A stretch of DNA of 46,106 nucleotides from Syntrophobacterales bacterium (lineage in GTDB: Bacteria > Desulfobacterota > Desulfobaccia > Desulfobaccales > 0-14-0-80-60-11): assembly GCA_023229795.1 (NCBI GenBank), contig JALNYP010000029.1, positions 1 to 46,106 on the forward strand, given 5' to 3'. Position numbers and translations under genes: made by a program. This document shows, piece after piece, positions 15,737 through 24,104 of this stretch (positions are counted from its first letter, which is position 1; every line of letters begins with the position of its first letter). The notes under the pieces were generated by a model. It was not told the origin of the DNA, did no database searches, and saw nothing but the letters and a program-made list of their open reading frames with translations.

Positions 15737-17713
15737 TTATGGGGAAGTTGGAGACGGCGGCGCAGAGTTAGGGGGCTGGGGCTTTGATTTTTTCCCGGCG
15801 GCGCTTTTGGCCAGCACCTGCTTTTCGGCCATCGGGACCTTGGTGATATAGCGCATGATGAATTCGAACTCGGGAAACCGCCGAGGCAACCGCATGATAT
15901 TAATATACATGATCGTGATGGAGAGGCGGTCCAGCCAGGAAGACAAGGGCCAGCCGATAGTCACCACCACCCGGCGTTTGGGGAATTCAGATTCCATCAT
16001 CTCCAAGAGGCCGATGATCTCGTGATAGAGGCTCATTTGCCCGAGGGGAAAACGGAAATGATTGGGAGCCGCCTTGGGGGGAAGGCCGGCCCGGGGTGAA
16101 AAAAAAGTGATATAGACGCTGTTCTTTTCAGTAATCCCCCGCTGCAACCTTTCCCGGCCGGGGGCCTTTTCTTCCATACCATATTTCGGCTCTTCCGCCC
16201 GGCGAAAAAAGATATGCACCGTTTCGGTCCTGAATCCCTTCAAATAGGCGACCATATCCTCCACCGCATCGGCTTGGGCCATGGCCTGGACTTCGGGCCC
16301 CCGCCGCCGGGCGACCAGCAAGCCGGCGATCAACACCAGGGTGGTGACCGAGGCCCATAATATGGTGCCGCGGACCTTGACGGCTGCCAGGAAGACAAAG
16401 CAGCTTACCAAAATGAGCCAGAGGACCAAGGTGCCGAGGCGGCTGGTGTGATACTGGATTTCGGTGGTGCCCATACGATAGCGGTATATGAGCAGGGATC
16501 CCATGTTGATGCAGAAGCTGGCCAGGAGGCCGATGGCGTACATTTCGGCCAACAAGGCCTGCTTAGCCCCCGTGATGAGGATAATCGCCGAAAAAAAGCC
16601 GGCGTTCATCAGATGAATCCGATAGAGGGAGTCCCGGCGATTGGTGGCAATCAGCCAATTAAATTGATAGCGCTGGGCCGCCCGTTCGAGGAGTTCGCTG
16701 GAAGCCACAAACGCAGTGTTGACCGCCATGGTGAGGGTGAAGGCGGCCAGGATGGCGACCAGGACCCCGAAGCCGTGACCGTTCAAGATGGTGGCAAAAT
16801 GGGGGATGAGATCCATTTCATGCTGCGCGAAATCAATGGGCGCGGTCAAGACCAGGAGGGCCACGAGCGGCGTGACTATTCCGACCGTGAGGGCCAGGAA
16901 CCAGTAGGCCTTATGGATATCCTTCCAACTCCTTACCAGGCCCGCGGTCTGGATCACCGACTCAATCCCGGAATAAGCCAGAATACAAAAAGCAATGTGG
17001 GAGACAAAGGTGCCGTAGTGGTCCAGCAATGAGCCCCGTTGCATGGCGCCCCAGGCGCCGGCGACCGCCGCGTCCAGGCGAGGCGCAGCCCCCAATCTGC
17101 CGAAATCCACCAGGCCGGAAGCAATCAGATTTAAGATGATGATGGCCGCGAGTATGAAGATCCCGAAGGTAAAGCGGATATTCGCCTTGATGCCGGCAAT
17201 GTTCAACCCGGCGACAAACCAGAGGACCCCCAGGGAAATTAGCATCGGCAGAGAAGCCGCGTGGGCGTAAGGAGTAAAGGAGATGGCGTTGGCCACCGCA
17301 CTCACCGCGGAAATACAGGCGGTGATGGTGTAATCCACCATGATGGAGGCCACGGCCACGAAAGAGACTACCGGCCCGAGGACCATATAGGAGAAAGAAT
17401 AGACCCCACCGCCGATGATGTCGTGGCGTTCGAGGATTTCGCCGATTTCGGTGAACCGGCTGGACATGAAGCGAATCAGCAGGCTGGTTAAGGCGATGAA
17501 GACCAGGGCGGCGGGCCCGATAAAGCGGTAGGCTTCAGCCGGCACGTAAAAGATGGAGGTGAACTCGTCCATCAGGGTGATGATGCCGATGGCCAGCCAG
17601 GTCAACCACCACCGATGGCTGTGGCGAAAAGCCAGCAGGTCCCGCCGGGTGAGCAGGAAGATAAAGAAGCCCGCCAGAAAGAGGTTGAGCCCTATGAGGA
17701 CGAGGGTTTTCAT
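15737..17713 (-). CDS. APC-superfamily permease with soluble C-terminal domain
   Basis: 658 residues. Residues 1 to about 475 contain roughly twelve hydrophobic segments in an amino acid/polyamine permease arrangement (GGGVYSFSYMVLGPVVSFVA in helix 3, WFVAGLNIAGIKANIRFTFG, SHIAFCILAYSGIESVIQTAG). Residues ~476-640 are a hydrophilic cytoplasmic domain with EDMVAYLKGFRTETVHIFF and a possible Rossmann-like stretch (FPKRRVVVTIGWPLSSWLD), ending in a Pro/Ser-rich tail. Substrate unknown. GGAA lies upstream of the ATG. It resembles annotated amino acid permeases of Desulfobacterota, but the soluble domain is not one I recognise. Confidence 0.85.
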   Translation of the reverse strand: MKTLVLIGLNLFLAGFFIFLLTRRDLLAFRHSHRWWLTWLAIGIITLMDEFTSIFYVPAEAYRFIGPAALVFIALTSLLIRFMSSRFTEIGEILERHDIIGGGVYSFSYMVLGPVVSFVAVASIMVDYTITACISAVSAVANAISFTPYAHAASLPMLISLGVLWFVAGLNIAGIKANIRFTFGIFILAAIIILNLIASGLVDFGRLGAAPRLDAAVAGAWGAMQRGSLLDHYGTFVSHIAFCILAYSGIESVIQTAGLVRSWKDIHKAYWFLALTVGIVTPLVALLVLTAPIDFAQHEMDLIPHFATILNGHGFGVLVAILAAFTLTMAVNTAFVASSELLERAAQRYQFNWLIATNRRDSLYRIHLMNAGFFSAIILITGAKQALLAEMYAIGLLASFCINMGSLLIYRYRMGTTEIQYHTSRLGTLVLWLILVSCFVFLAAVKVRGTILWASVTTLVLIAGLLVARRRGPEVQAMAQADAVEDMVAYLKGFRTETVHIFFRRAEEPKYGMEEKAPGRERLQRGITEKNSVYITFFSPRAGLPPKAAPNHFRFPLGQMSLYHEIIGLLEMMESEFPKRRVVVTIGWPLSSWLDRLSITIMYINIMRLPRRFPEFEFIMRYITKVPMAEKQVLAKSAAGKKSKPQPPNSAPPSPTSP

Positions 17714-17914
17714 CTAAGGCTTCCGTCGCACAGAACCAGGTAAGCCCACCGCCGGGGTCTTGGATTGGGCATTGATTGATTGGTAATTATTCGGAGGGGC
17801 GGTGTCGAGGATTACGGTACTTTTTTTGAGGAAAAATCGGAAACTGCAAGAGAGAGGGGTGAAGCGAGGGGAGTATTCATCTTCCCAGGCTTTCTGGTCC
17901 GGGCGGGATTGCCG

Positions 17915-17934
17915 CACAGCCTGGAAAGGCTGTG
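17915..17934. repeat. short palindromic repeat, CACAGCC family
   Basis: CACAGCC, TGGAAA, GGCTGTG: a perfect 7-bp stem followed by CCACC. A near-identical element in the opposite orientation is at 42074-42093 (CACAGGC, TTTCCA, GCCTGTG). The rest of the gap 17714-18011 shows no gene. Confidence 0.6.
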
Positions 17935-18011
17935 CCACCAGGCAAAACAACTTAGGGGTAATAAAGAGCCCCGGAGGGAGGAGAGGGGTTAAAAGGAAGA
18001 GCTTCCGGAAA

Positions 18012-18701
18012 TTATCGAGGTTTGGGGCGCCATAACAGGAAGGGGGCGCCGTCCCGGCTGAGCCACTGGCGGCGGCGGGCGTAGTCCGGGAGGACCTTGG
18101 CCACGTGGGCCCAAAACCGGGGGTTGTGCCCGGCCACGGCCAGGTGGGCCAGCTCGTGGACCACCACGTAGTCGATGACCTCGGGGGGACACATGATGAG
18201 GCGCCAGTTGAAGCGCAGCTTGCCATCGGGGTGGCATTCGCCCCAGCGGCGCTGCCATTCCTTGAGTTCCACCGGGCCGGGCCTGGCGCTCATAAGGGTG
18301 GCAAAATGGCTGACGCGGTCCTGGAGCAGACTCAAAGCGCGCTCTGCGTACCAGGCGCGCAAGAGGGGCCAGAGATCGGTGCGGCCCGGGGGCAGGGGCA
18401 CCTGAATCTCCTGGCCGTTTAAGGAGACAGCCCCCCTTGAGCCCCGCAGGGCAGTGAGCCGGCAGGGCTGCCCTAGAAAATAAGCCTGGCCGTCCTGCAG
18501 CCGGCTCCAGGCGGCGCGCCTCTCCGCAACCTTGGCCTCGATCCAGTGGCGGTGTTTCTCCAAGGCTTGGGCCAGGAGGGCCTGGGAGGCGCCCCGGGGC
18601 AGGCTGACCACTACCCGGCCTTCATTGGTGACCTGGATGCCGATGCTGCGGCGCCGGGGGCTGATGCGGTATTCGATGTCGAGGTGGTTAAGGTTGGTCA
18701 T
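18012..18701 (-). CDS. YgjP-type metallopeptidase (DUF45/WLM-like)
   Basis: 229 residues. The zinc site VVVHELAHLAVAGHNPRFW gives HExxH plus a downstream His-Asn-Pro-x-Phe-Trp, characteristic of the YgjP/DUF45 family. Upstream are IEYRISPRRRSIGIQV and KEWQRRWGECHPDGKLRFNW, also typical. It is predicted to be a cytoplasmic zinc metallopeptidase; substrates are unknown. The ATG at 18701 has only a distant AGGA. It stands alone between repeat-rich gaps. Confidence 0.92.
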   Translation of the reverse strand: MTNLNHLDIEYRISPRRRSIGIQVTNEGRVVVSLPRGASQALLAQALEKHRHWIEAKVAERRAAWSRLQDGQAYFLGQPCRLTALRGSRGAVSLNGQEIQVPLPPGRTDLWPLLRAWYAERALSLLQDRVSHFATLMSARPGPVELKEWQRRWGECHPDGKLRFNWRLIMCPPEVIDYVVVHELAHLAVAGHNPRFWAHVAKVLPDYARRRQWLSRDGAPFLLWRPKPR

Positions 18702-18747
18702 GGAAATGGAGGTCCTGGCGTATCCGGGAAATTGAGATAAAAATCAT

Positions 18748-18764
18748 GGTGCGCGGTGCGCACC
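18748..18764. repeat. short palindromic repeat, GGTGCGC family
   Basis: GGTGCGC, GGT, GCGCACC followed by CTACAC: a perfect 7-bp stem in the gap between the metallopeptidase and oxidoreductase genes. Confidence 0.55.
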
Positions 18765-18805
18765 CTACACGGCTGGGCCTGTGCCACCATTTGATGGCAA
18801 TGCGA

Positions 18806-18839
18806 GATTCTTCGGTCGCGGCGCTCCCTCAGAATGACA
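18806..18839. repeat. dispersed repeat, GATTCTTCG...CAGAATGACA family
   Basis: An imperfect palindrome beginning GATTCTTCGG and ending CTCAGAATGACA. The reverse-oriented relative at 42211-42236 reads GTCATTCTGAGCG then GAAGAATCT. Two copies in one window indicate a dispersed element. Confidence 0.6.
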
Positions 18840-18883
18840 GGTGAGGGGAGTTTTGCAGAGGTCTTGAATTCATATCGCGCCAT

Positions 18884-18916
18884 AAAAAGGGGCCAGGGAC
18901 AACCTGTCCCTGGCCC
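18884..18916 (-). terminator. rho-independent terminator of the oxidoreductase gene
   Basis: A perfect 12-bp stem (GGGCCAGGGACA paired with TGTCCCTGGCCC) with a 3-base loop, followed on the minus strand by CTTTTTA. It lies 25 bases after the stop codon at 18942, the ideal place for an intrinsic terminator. Confidence 0.88.
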
Positions 18917-18941
18917 AAAGACTATCCTGAGTCAGCCGATT

Positions 18942-21900
18942 TTACAACCGGTAACGTTCATCCACGATGCGCTCCACTTCTTCTTCCGAGGGCATGGTGT
19001 CCCGGTAGCCGGCCATGTATTGGTTCCGGAGCCAGCGGAAGAGGCTGACGGTTTCGTTCACCCGGACGATTTCGGGAATGTCGCCGCTCTTCGCGGTCTT
19101 GATGTGCTGGTTGTACTGGCCCAGCATGGAGACCACGTCGAAGAAGGTGGCCGCGTCCCGCTTGATGCCCCGCTTGAAGGACTTGCCCTCGGTGGGATAG
19201 ACGAGGTCGGGGGCGGGGTTGCCCGAGATGTCGATACGCTGGAAGGGGCGACGCACCGCCACCTGCCATTTCCGGGACTCCACCATCATCCGGGAGATCA
19301 TCGGGCCGGCCCAGTCGTTGGTGACGTGGCCGGTGGGGCAGGCGGAGAAGAACTCCACCAGGGAGGGGCCGTTGTAAGCGATGGCCTCCTTGAGGATCTT
19401 GATGGCGTAGAAGGGATTATCGATGGTGAGCTTGGCCGCGTAAACGTGGGAGATGGCCATGGCCTGGCTGATGATCCGGCGGTGCAGGGTGGTCTTGCCG
19501 ACGAACTTCTTGCCGATGGGGGAGGTGGAGCGGTCGGTCCCGAAACGGGTGGCCCCGGACTTCTGCATGCCGGTGTTCATGTAGCCTTCATTGTTGAAGA
19601 TCACCCAGGTGATGTCGAAATTCTCGCCCAGGGCGTGGTTAAAGGGACCGTTGCCGATGTCGTAGATGGCGCCGTCCCCGGCAAAGACGATGATCTTGGT
19701 GAGCACACTGTTGTAGCGGTTCTGATAGGCCTGGTCCAGGGCGAACTTGGCCCCCAGGGCGGCGGCGGAGGCGGTGCCGAAACCGTAGTGGCCCGCGGGA
19801 TACATGCGGGTATTGAACGGGTTCACCAGTTCGGAGACCTGGTCGCAGCCGGTGGCGTTGATGGAATAGATATTGAAGCCGTGGTCCAGCATGTGCTCGA
19901 TGGCCCGCTTGTTTTTCTCCGAGAGGATCTTCAAGCCCTGGTAGAAGGTGGCGATGCCCTGGGGGTTGTTGCGCAGAGATTCCGCCGCGAAGAAGGTGAG
20001 CAGGTTGATGATGCCTTCAGAGCAGCCCGGGCAGAGGGTGTGCTTGCCCGGGTAGAGCTTGGCGAAGACGAAGAGCACCTGGTGGTTGAGGGAGAGCTTG
20101 TCCACGTAAGGGGCCAGGTTGACGGTGTTGTCCCAGGCCCGGCAGGCTTCCGGGAGGAAGTCCTCGTCTTTGACGTCGTTTTTGGCCACCATTTTCAAGG
20201 CGTCGGTAGGGCACACCGAGGCGCATACTCCGCAGCCCTTGCAGGCGGCGGGATCAGCGTTGAGGTTCAGGGCGAAGCGCTCCCAGGGGATGCCCTTGGG
20301 CGGGTTTTTGAATTTCTTGAAATAGCGGGAGGCTTCGTCCACCGGGTGGTCGGTGACGGTGGAGATGAGGGCCGAATCGGGGCACGAGGCGGTGCACAGC
20401 CCGCAGGCGATGCACTTGGCGGGATCATAGACCGGCAGCTGGGTGGCGATAAAGCTCATATCGCGGTAGCGGCTGGTGCCCGCGGGGACGATGGGCAGAA
20501 AGCGGTCCCAGGGGACTTTTTTGCCGTCCAGGATGGGCTTGACCATTTCCTCGAAAAAGACGTCCTGGTAGTTCTCCGTCAGGTTCACCGGCTTGATGAT
20601 GCCCAGGTGGTCTTTTTCGCTGAAGATTACGGGCAGGCCGGACGCGCCCCGGCTCTGGCCGAAATTCTCGGGGAGCGGCGGGGTGTAGGCCGGAGAGGTG
20701 GCGTCCAGGGCGATGGCGCCGGGGGCCTTGTCGCTGACCATACCCGAGGCCTGGTCGGCCCCATACTTGAGCAAGGCGATGTTGGCGTCCAGCATTTCCC
20801 GCTTCTTGGTCCCCAGTTTCTTTTCCAGGGTTTTTTTGAAGCGGTGCTCGAAGTCGCGCTCGGGCAGGATGCCCATCTCCCGGTTGATCAGGCCCAGGAA
20901 GGCGGCGCCGGGAAGGTTGCGGTTCAGGTGCTGGAGCGCGGCCCGGGTCCCGTCGATAGTCATGAGCTTAATCTGCCGGTACTTGATCAGGGACTGCACC
21001 TGGGACGAAAAGGTGGCCATAACGTCGTAGCAGCTCTTGGAGGTGTTGATCACCAGGAGGCCGTTTTCCTTCAAGCCGCCCACGTACTCCCGCAGAATCT
21101 GGTCGGACAGGAACTTTTCATTGAAGAAGGCCAACACGTCCCGTTCCGTGAGTTCGGAGGCGTTGCGGATAGGCTGTCCCGAAATCCGCAGGTTCATGAA
21201 GACGGGGGCGCCTTTGCGGGCGGCGCCGTAGCGGGCTCCGGACTGGATATATTTTTTGCCGGTGCCGACATCCTGGGCATAGATGAGGGCCGCGGACTCC
21301 AGCGCGGTCTTGACGCCCTCGGCGCCCACGCCGATGAAGGTCATGCTCAGTTCCCGCTCCAGGTAGCCGGGCAGGGGGGCGGGCCTGAGCGTCATGGGGC
21401 CTTCGATGCCCACGTAAAAATCCCGCTGGAAGCGCCGTTTCTTTTCGTAAAAGGAGAGCATGTTCTCCACCACCGCGGCGGCGTCGTACTTGTTGAAGTC
21501 CTTGCTGCCCAGGCCGTAGACCCCGTGGAATAGGGTGGGCATGTCCTGGCGGCCATAGATACGGTGCTCTTTTCTCCCTTCCCGGCCGGCCCGGATGGAG
21601 ACTTGCAGGGAGGCCTGGACGTCGGCCAGGAGGAGCTGGTTATGGGCGGTGCCGGCCCGCTCCAGGACGGAAATCACCTTGGCGTTGCGCATGCCGTAGG
21701 CCAGCTCTTCATAGCAAGGCGGGTTAAACAGCACCGGACGCACCACGCCGATCTTGTAACCTTTGACATCCCGGTAGTAGTCCACCACGTCCTTGACCAC
21801 GCCGGCGGCGGAGCCCAGGAGGACCACAACCATGTCGGCGTCCTCGGTGCGGTAGCACTCCACCACCTTGAGATTGGTGCCGAGGATCTTGTTCATGATA

Positions 21901-22817
21901 TTCATGGAAATCACGAAACCCCGCTTGATGAAGCGGTAGGCCAGGTCCTGGGCCACCTGGCCTTCCATGGTCAGGTCGGTATCGGTGAAGGTGCCGGTGA
22001 GGGTGCCGTGCTCGAAATTGGGCTGGTAAAGCCGGTTGGGCGGTCCGACGTAATATTCCAGAAAGGCGTCGGAGAGTTCCTTGATATTTTCGATGGCGTG
22101 ACTCTTGATGAAGCCGTCTCCGATGACCATGGTGGGCAGCATCACCTGTTTGAGTTCGTTCACCTTGAAGGCCACCGGCAACAGGTCATGCATCTCCTGG
22201 TTGTCTCCGGAGACCAACTGGGCCCAACCGGCGTTGCGCACCGCGTAGAAATCGGTATGGCCGCAGTGGATGGAGAGCGAGCCCTTGTTGACCTCCCGGG
22301 CCATGACGGTCATGACTACCGGCAGACGCTTGCCGGCCACGGAAAAGAGATTCTTGGTTTTAAGGAGCAGACCCTGAGAGGAGGTGTTGTCGGCGTAGCG
22401 GCCGCCCTGGGAGGCCATGGCCTCGACCGCGGCGATGGCCGAGAGTTCGTCGCTGGGCTGGAAATACATGAGTTCGTTGCCGAAGAGGTTCTTTTGGCCA
22501 TTGGCGGCCAGCCGGGCAAAGGTTTCGGCGATGGGGGTGGAAGGGGTGATGGGGTAGCCGCAGAGGCCGTCGACGACGCGGGTCAGTACCGAAATCGCCG
22601 CCTGGTTGCCGTCCATGAGGACATCCTGGCGTTTGCGCATATTCTCGAGCATCTTCTCGGGAATGGTGGATAGATCGAAGGCAAAGAGTTCCCGGGCGTC
22701 AAAGCGCTCCCATTCGGTAGGCCAGTCGATGGGCAGGACTTTGCCCTTCTTGACCTGGCGCAGGCGATGATAGGGGAGCTGCTGGCGCAGGGTATCGATT
22801 TCGGTGCTGGGTCGCAT
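18942..22817 (-). CDS. single-chain pyruvate:ferredoxin (2-oxoacid) oxidoreductase, NifJ-like, divergent
   Basis: 1291 residues, longer than typical NifJ (about 1170-1200). The order is the NifJ order: an N-terminal 2-oxoacid/TPP-pyrimidine half (GYPITPSTPIAETFARL), a gamma domain near 520-690 (IGVGAEGVKTALESAAL), a two-cluster ferredoxin domain (Cys802 CIACGLCTASCP, Cys859 CKGCGVCASVCP) and a C-terminal TPP domain. In the TPP domain CPGC at 929-932, Cys991 and Cys1160 look like ligands of the proximal cluster. The Mg/TPP motif is GDGAIYDIGN (Gly1047 on) with NNEGYMNTGMQKSGAT in place of the usual YSNTG. Extra sequence lies at the N-terminus (about 55 residues) and after Cys1160 (about 130). 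Likely reaction: 2-oxoacid + CoA + oxidised ferredoxin to acyl-CoA + CO2. Pyruvate is the first guess, but the divergence leaves the substrate open. AAGGAGAG precedes the ATG. Confidence 0.9.
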   Translation of the reverse strand: MRPSTEIDTLRQQLPYHRLRQVKKGKVLPIDWPTEWERFDARELFAFDLSTIPEKMLENMRKRQDVLMDGNQAAISVLTRVVDGLCGYPITPSTPIAETFARLAANGQKNLFGNELMYFQPSDELSAIAAVEAMASQGGRYADNTSSQGLLLKTKNLFSVAGKRLPVVMTVMAREVNKGSLSIHCGHTDFYAVRNAGWAQLVSGDNQEMHDLLPVAFKVNELKQVMLPTMVIGDGFIKSHAIENIKELSDAFLEYYVGPPNRLYQPNFEHGTLTGTFTDTDLTMEGQVAQDLAYRFIKRGFVISMNIMNKILGTNLKVVECYRTEDADMVVVLLGSAAGVVKDVVDYYRDVKGYKIGVVRPVLFNPPCYEELAYGMRNAKVISVLERAGTAHNQLLLADVQASLQVSIRAGREGRKEHRIYGRQDMPTLFHGVYGLGSKDFNKYDAAAVVENMLSFYEKKRRFQRDFYVGIEGPMTLRPAPLPGYLERELSMTFIGVGAEGVKTALESAALIYAQDVGTGKKYIQSGARYGAARKGAPVFMNLRISGQPIRNASELTERDVLAFFNEKFLSDQILREYVGGLKENGLLVINTSKSCYDVMATFSSQVQSLIKYRQIKLMTIDGTRAALQHLNRNLPGAAFLGLINREMGILPERDFEHRFKKTLEKKLGTKKREMLDANIALLKYGADQASGMVSDKAPGAIALDATSPAYTPPLPENFGQSRGASGLPVIFSEKDHLGIIKPVNLTENYQDVFFEEMVKPILDGKKVPWDRFLPIVPAGTSRYRDMSFIATQLPVYDPAKCIACGLCTASCPDSALISTVTDHPVDEASRYFKKFKNPPKGIPWERFALNLNADPAACKGCGVCASVCPTDALKMVAKNDVKDEDFLPEACRAWDNTVNLAPYVDKLSLNHQVLFVFAKLYPGKHTLCPGCSEGIINLLTFFAAESLRNNPQGIATFYQGLKILSEKNKRAIEHMLDHGFNIYSINATGCDQVSELVNPFNTRMYPAGHYGFGTASAAALGAKFALDQAYQNRYNSVLTKIIVFAGDGAIYDIGNGPFNHALGENFDITWVIFNNEGYMNTGMQKSGATRFGTDRSTSPIGKKFVGKTTLHRRIISQAMAISHVYAAKLTIDNPFYAIKILKEAIAYNGPSLVEFFSACPTGHVTNDWAGPMISRMMVESRKWQVAVRRPFQRIDISGNPAPDLVYPTEGKSFKRGIKRDAATFFDVVSMLGQYNQHIKTAKSGDIPEIVRVNETVSLFRWLRNQYMAGYRDTMPSEEEVERIVDERYRL

Positions 22818-22904
22818 AAGCCACTCTCCTTAACAAGAATCTAATAATTTCTTTATCGCAAATTAGTAATACCTTGGCAATGAAAAAAATCAATGCTCCT
22901 CTTG

Positions 22905-22948
22905 AATTATCCTTCAATAATTGCTAATAGTTAAATTGAAGGATAATT
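22905..22948 (+). promoter_or_regulatory. perfect 14-bp inverted repeat overlapping the ribosome binding site of the next gene
   Basis: AATTATCCTTCAAT at 22905-22918 and ATTGAAGGATAATT at 22935-22948 are exact reverse complements with a 16-base spacer. The right arm contains AAGGA, the ribosome binding site of the gene starting at 22951, so an RNA hairpin would hide it. As DNA it could be an operator in the divergent oxidoreductase/nucleotidyltransferase control region. A possible promoter (TTGAAT 22902-22907, TAATAG 22925-22930, 17-base spacer) overlaps it; a transcript from that promoter would lack the left arm, favouring an operator role in that case. Confidence 0.75.
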
Positions 22949-22950
22949 AT

Positions 22951-23994
22951 ATGGCAAACGAATATGCCTTCCAGGAATGGCAGGAGAACCAGCGCCGCAC
23001 CCTGGAGAGGGCCGTGGCGGCTTACCAGGCCTATGGCGAGGCCCTGAAAGATAGTCTCACCTTAAAAGGGGGGATGCATTGGAAGACGATCAAGGGCCGC
23101 GACTATCTCTATAGATACCGGGACCGGCAGGGGCATGGCGGCAGCCTGGGACCACGCTCGCCCCTTACCGAGGAGAAGTTCCGGGAGTTTAGACGTCAGC
23201 GGGAGGAGAGGACCGCGAATCTGGCCGCCCGGCGCCGGGAACTGGCGGAGGCGGCCCGGTTTTGCCGGGCGGCGTTGATCCACCGGGTCCCCAACCCCGT
23301 GGTCCGGATCTTGCGGCGTCTGGAGCAGGGCGATCTGCCGGGGGCCCAGGTCATGGTGATCGGCGCCCAGGCCCTCCATGCCTATGAGTTCGCCGCGGGG
23401 GTCTTTATCGAGGCCCCCAAGGGGGCGCGGTTCTGGCCGGAGGCGGGCCAGGGGCTGACCCTGGCGGCCGCGTCGGCGATTCCGCCGGAAGAATTCCTGC
23501 AGTTCTTGCGCCGGGCGGATCGCTCCTTTCACCTCCGGCCGGAAAATGAGCCCGCGGCCATCAACAAAGTCGGCTTGACGGTGAGGCTGTTAAGACCTTC
23601 CCCGGCCCGGGTCCAGCCCCAGCCCCGGCGCGAGGGCGGGGTTGGGGCCCTGGTGCCGGCGGCCACCGGGGATTTGGCCGCCCTGGTGAACTCACCTAGG
23701 TTTGCCCAAGTGGTCATCGGGCGGCGGGGGGACCCGGTGATCATGGTGGCGCCCGATCCCCGGGCGCAGGCCCTGCACAAGCTCTGGCTGAGCCAGCAGG
23801 AGGGCCGGGAGCCCGCTAAGCGGGTGCGGGACCGGGTGCAGGCCCTGGCCCTGGCGGAACTGGTTCTACGGTATCTGCCCCAGTATTATTTCTTTTCGAC
23901 GGAATTGCGCCTGTTTCCGCCGGAGGTGGCCAGCCGGGTCGAGGGGCTGGTGGAAGGGTATGAATCGAGCGAGGACCTGGGGGTGGAATACTGA
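22951..23994 (+). CDS. GSU2403-like nucleotidyltransferase-fold protein
   Basis: 347 residues. The N-terminus (about 1-115) has a charged helical region and a Tyr/Arg/Gly segment (YLYRYRDRQGHGG, SLGPRSPLTEEKFREF). This is followed by VPNPVVRILRRLEQGDLPGA and VMVIGAQALHAYEFAAGVFI, which fits the 'G-x-x-A-x-x-A-Y-E' start of GSU2403-family nucleotidyltransferase-fold proteins (Pfam NTP_transf_8). This assignment is from memory of the family pattern. The usual acidic pair of active nucleotidyltransferases is not clear. Biological role unknown. ATG 22951 is chosen since AAGGA is 7 bases upstream; the frame is open to a TTG at 22921. It is divergent from the oxidoreductase gene. Confidence 0.72.
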   Translation: MANEYAFQEWQENQRRTLERAVAAYQAYGEALKDSLTLKGGMHWKTIKGRDYLYRYRDRQGHGGSLGPRSPLTEEKFREFRRQREERTANLAARRRELAEAARFCRAALIHRVPNPVVRILRRLEQGDLPGAQVMVIGAQALHAYEFAAGVFIEAPKGARFWPEAGQGLTLAAASAIPPEEFLQFLRRADRSFHLRPENEPAAINKVGLTVRLLRPSPARVQPQPRREGGVGALVPAATGDLAALVNSPRFAQVVIGRRGDPVIMVAPDPRAQALHKLWLSQQEGREPAKRVRDRVQALALAELVLRYLPQYYFFSTELRLFPPEVASRVEGLVEGYESSEDLGVEY

Positions 23995-24104
23995 GGCGCC
24001 TTTTCTGCTGGACTAACTTTTCAAACGTGACTAACGTTAATAAAGACAATCCTGTGGCTGCGTCCAGGAAGGGAAGTCTTAACGCGCGAGGAGGATAATA
24101 GACG

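Noticed and set aside
17714..18226. A 170-codon minus-strand frame between the permease and the metallopeptidase
   Set aside because: It overlaps the metallopeptidase in another frame and then runs through a repeat-containing gap; low-complexity Ser/Thr/Pro sequence.
18834..21533. An 899-codon open frame opposite the oxidoreductase gene
   Set aside because: It is antisense to an obvious NifJ-like protein. Its Gly/Val/His/Gln-rich composition is the expected mirror of GC-rich coding DNA, and it has no domain pattern.
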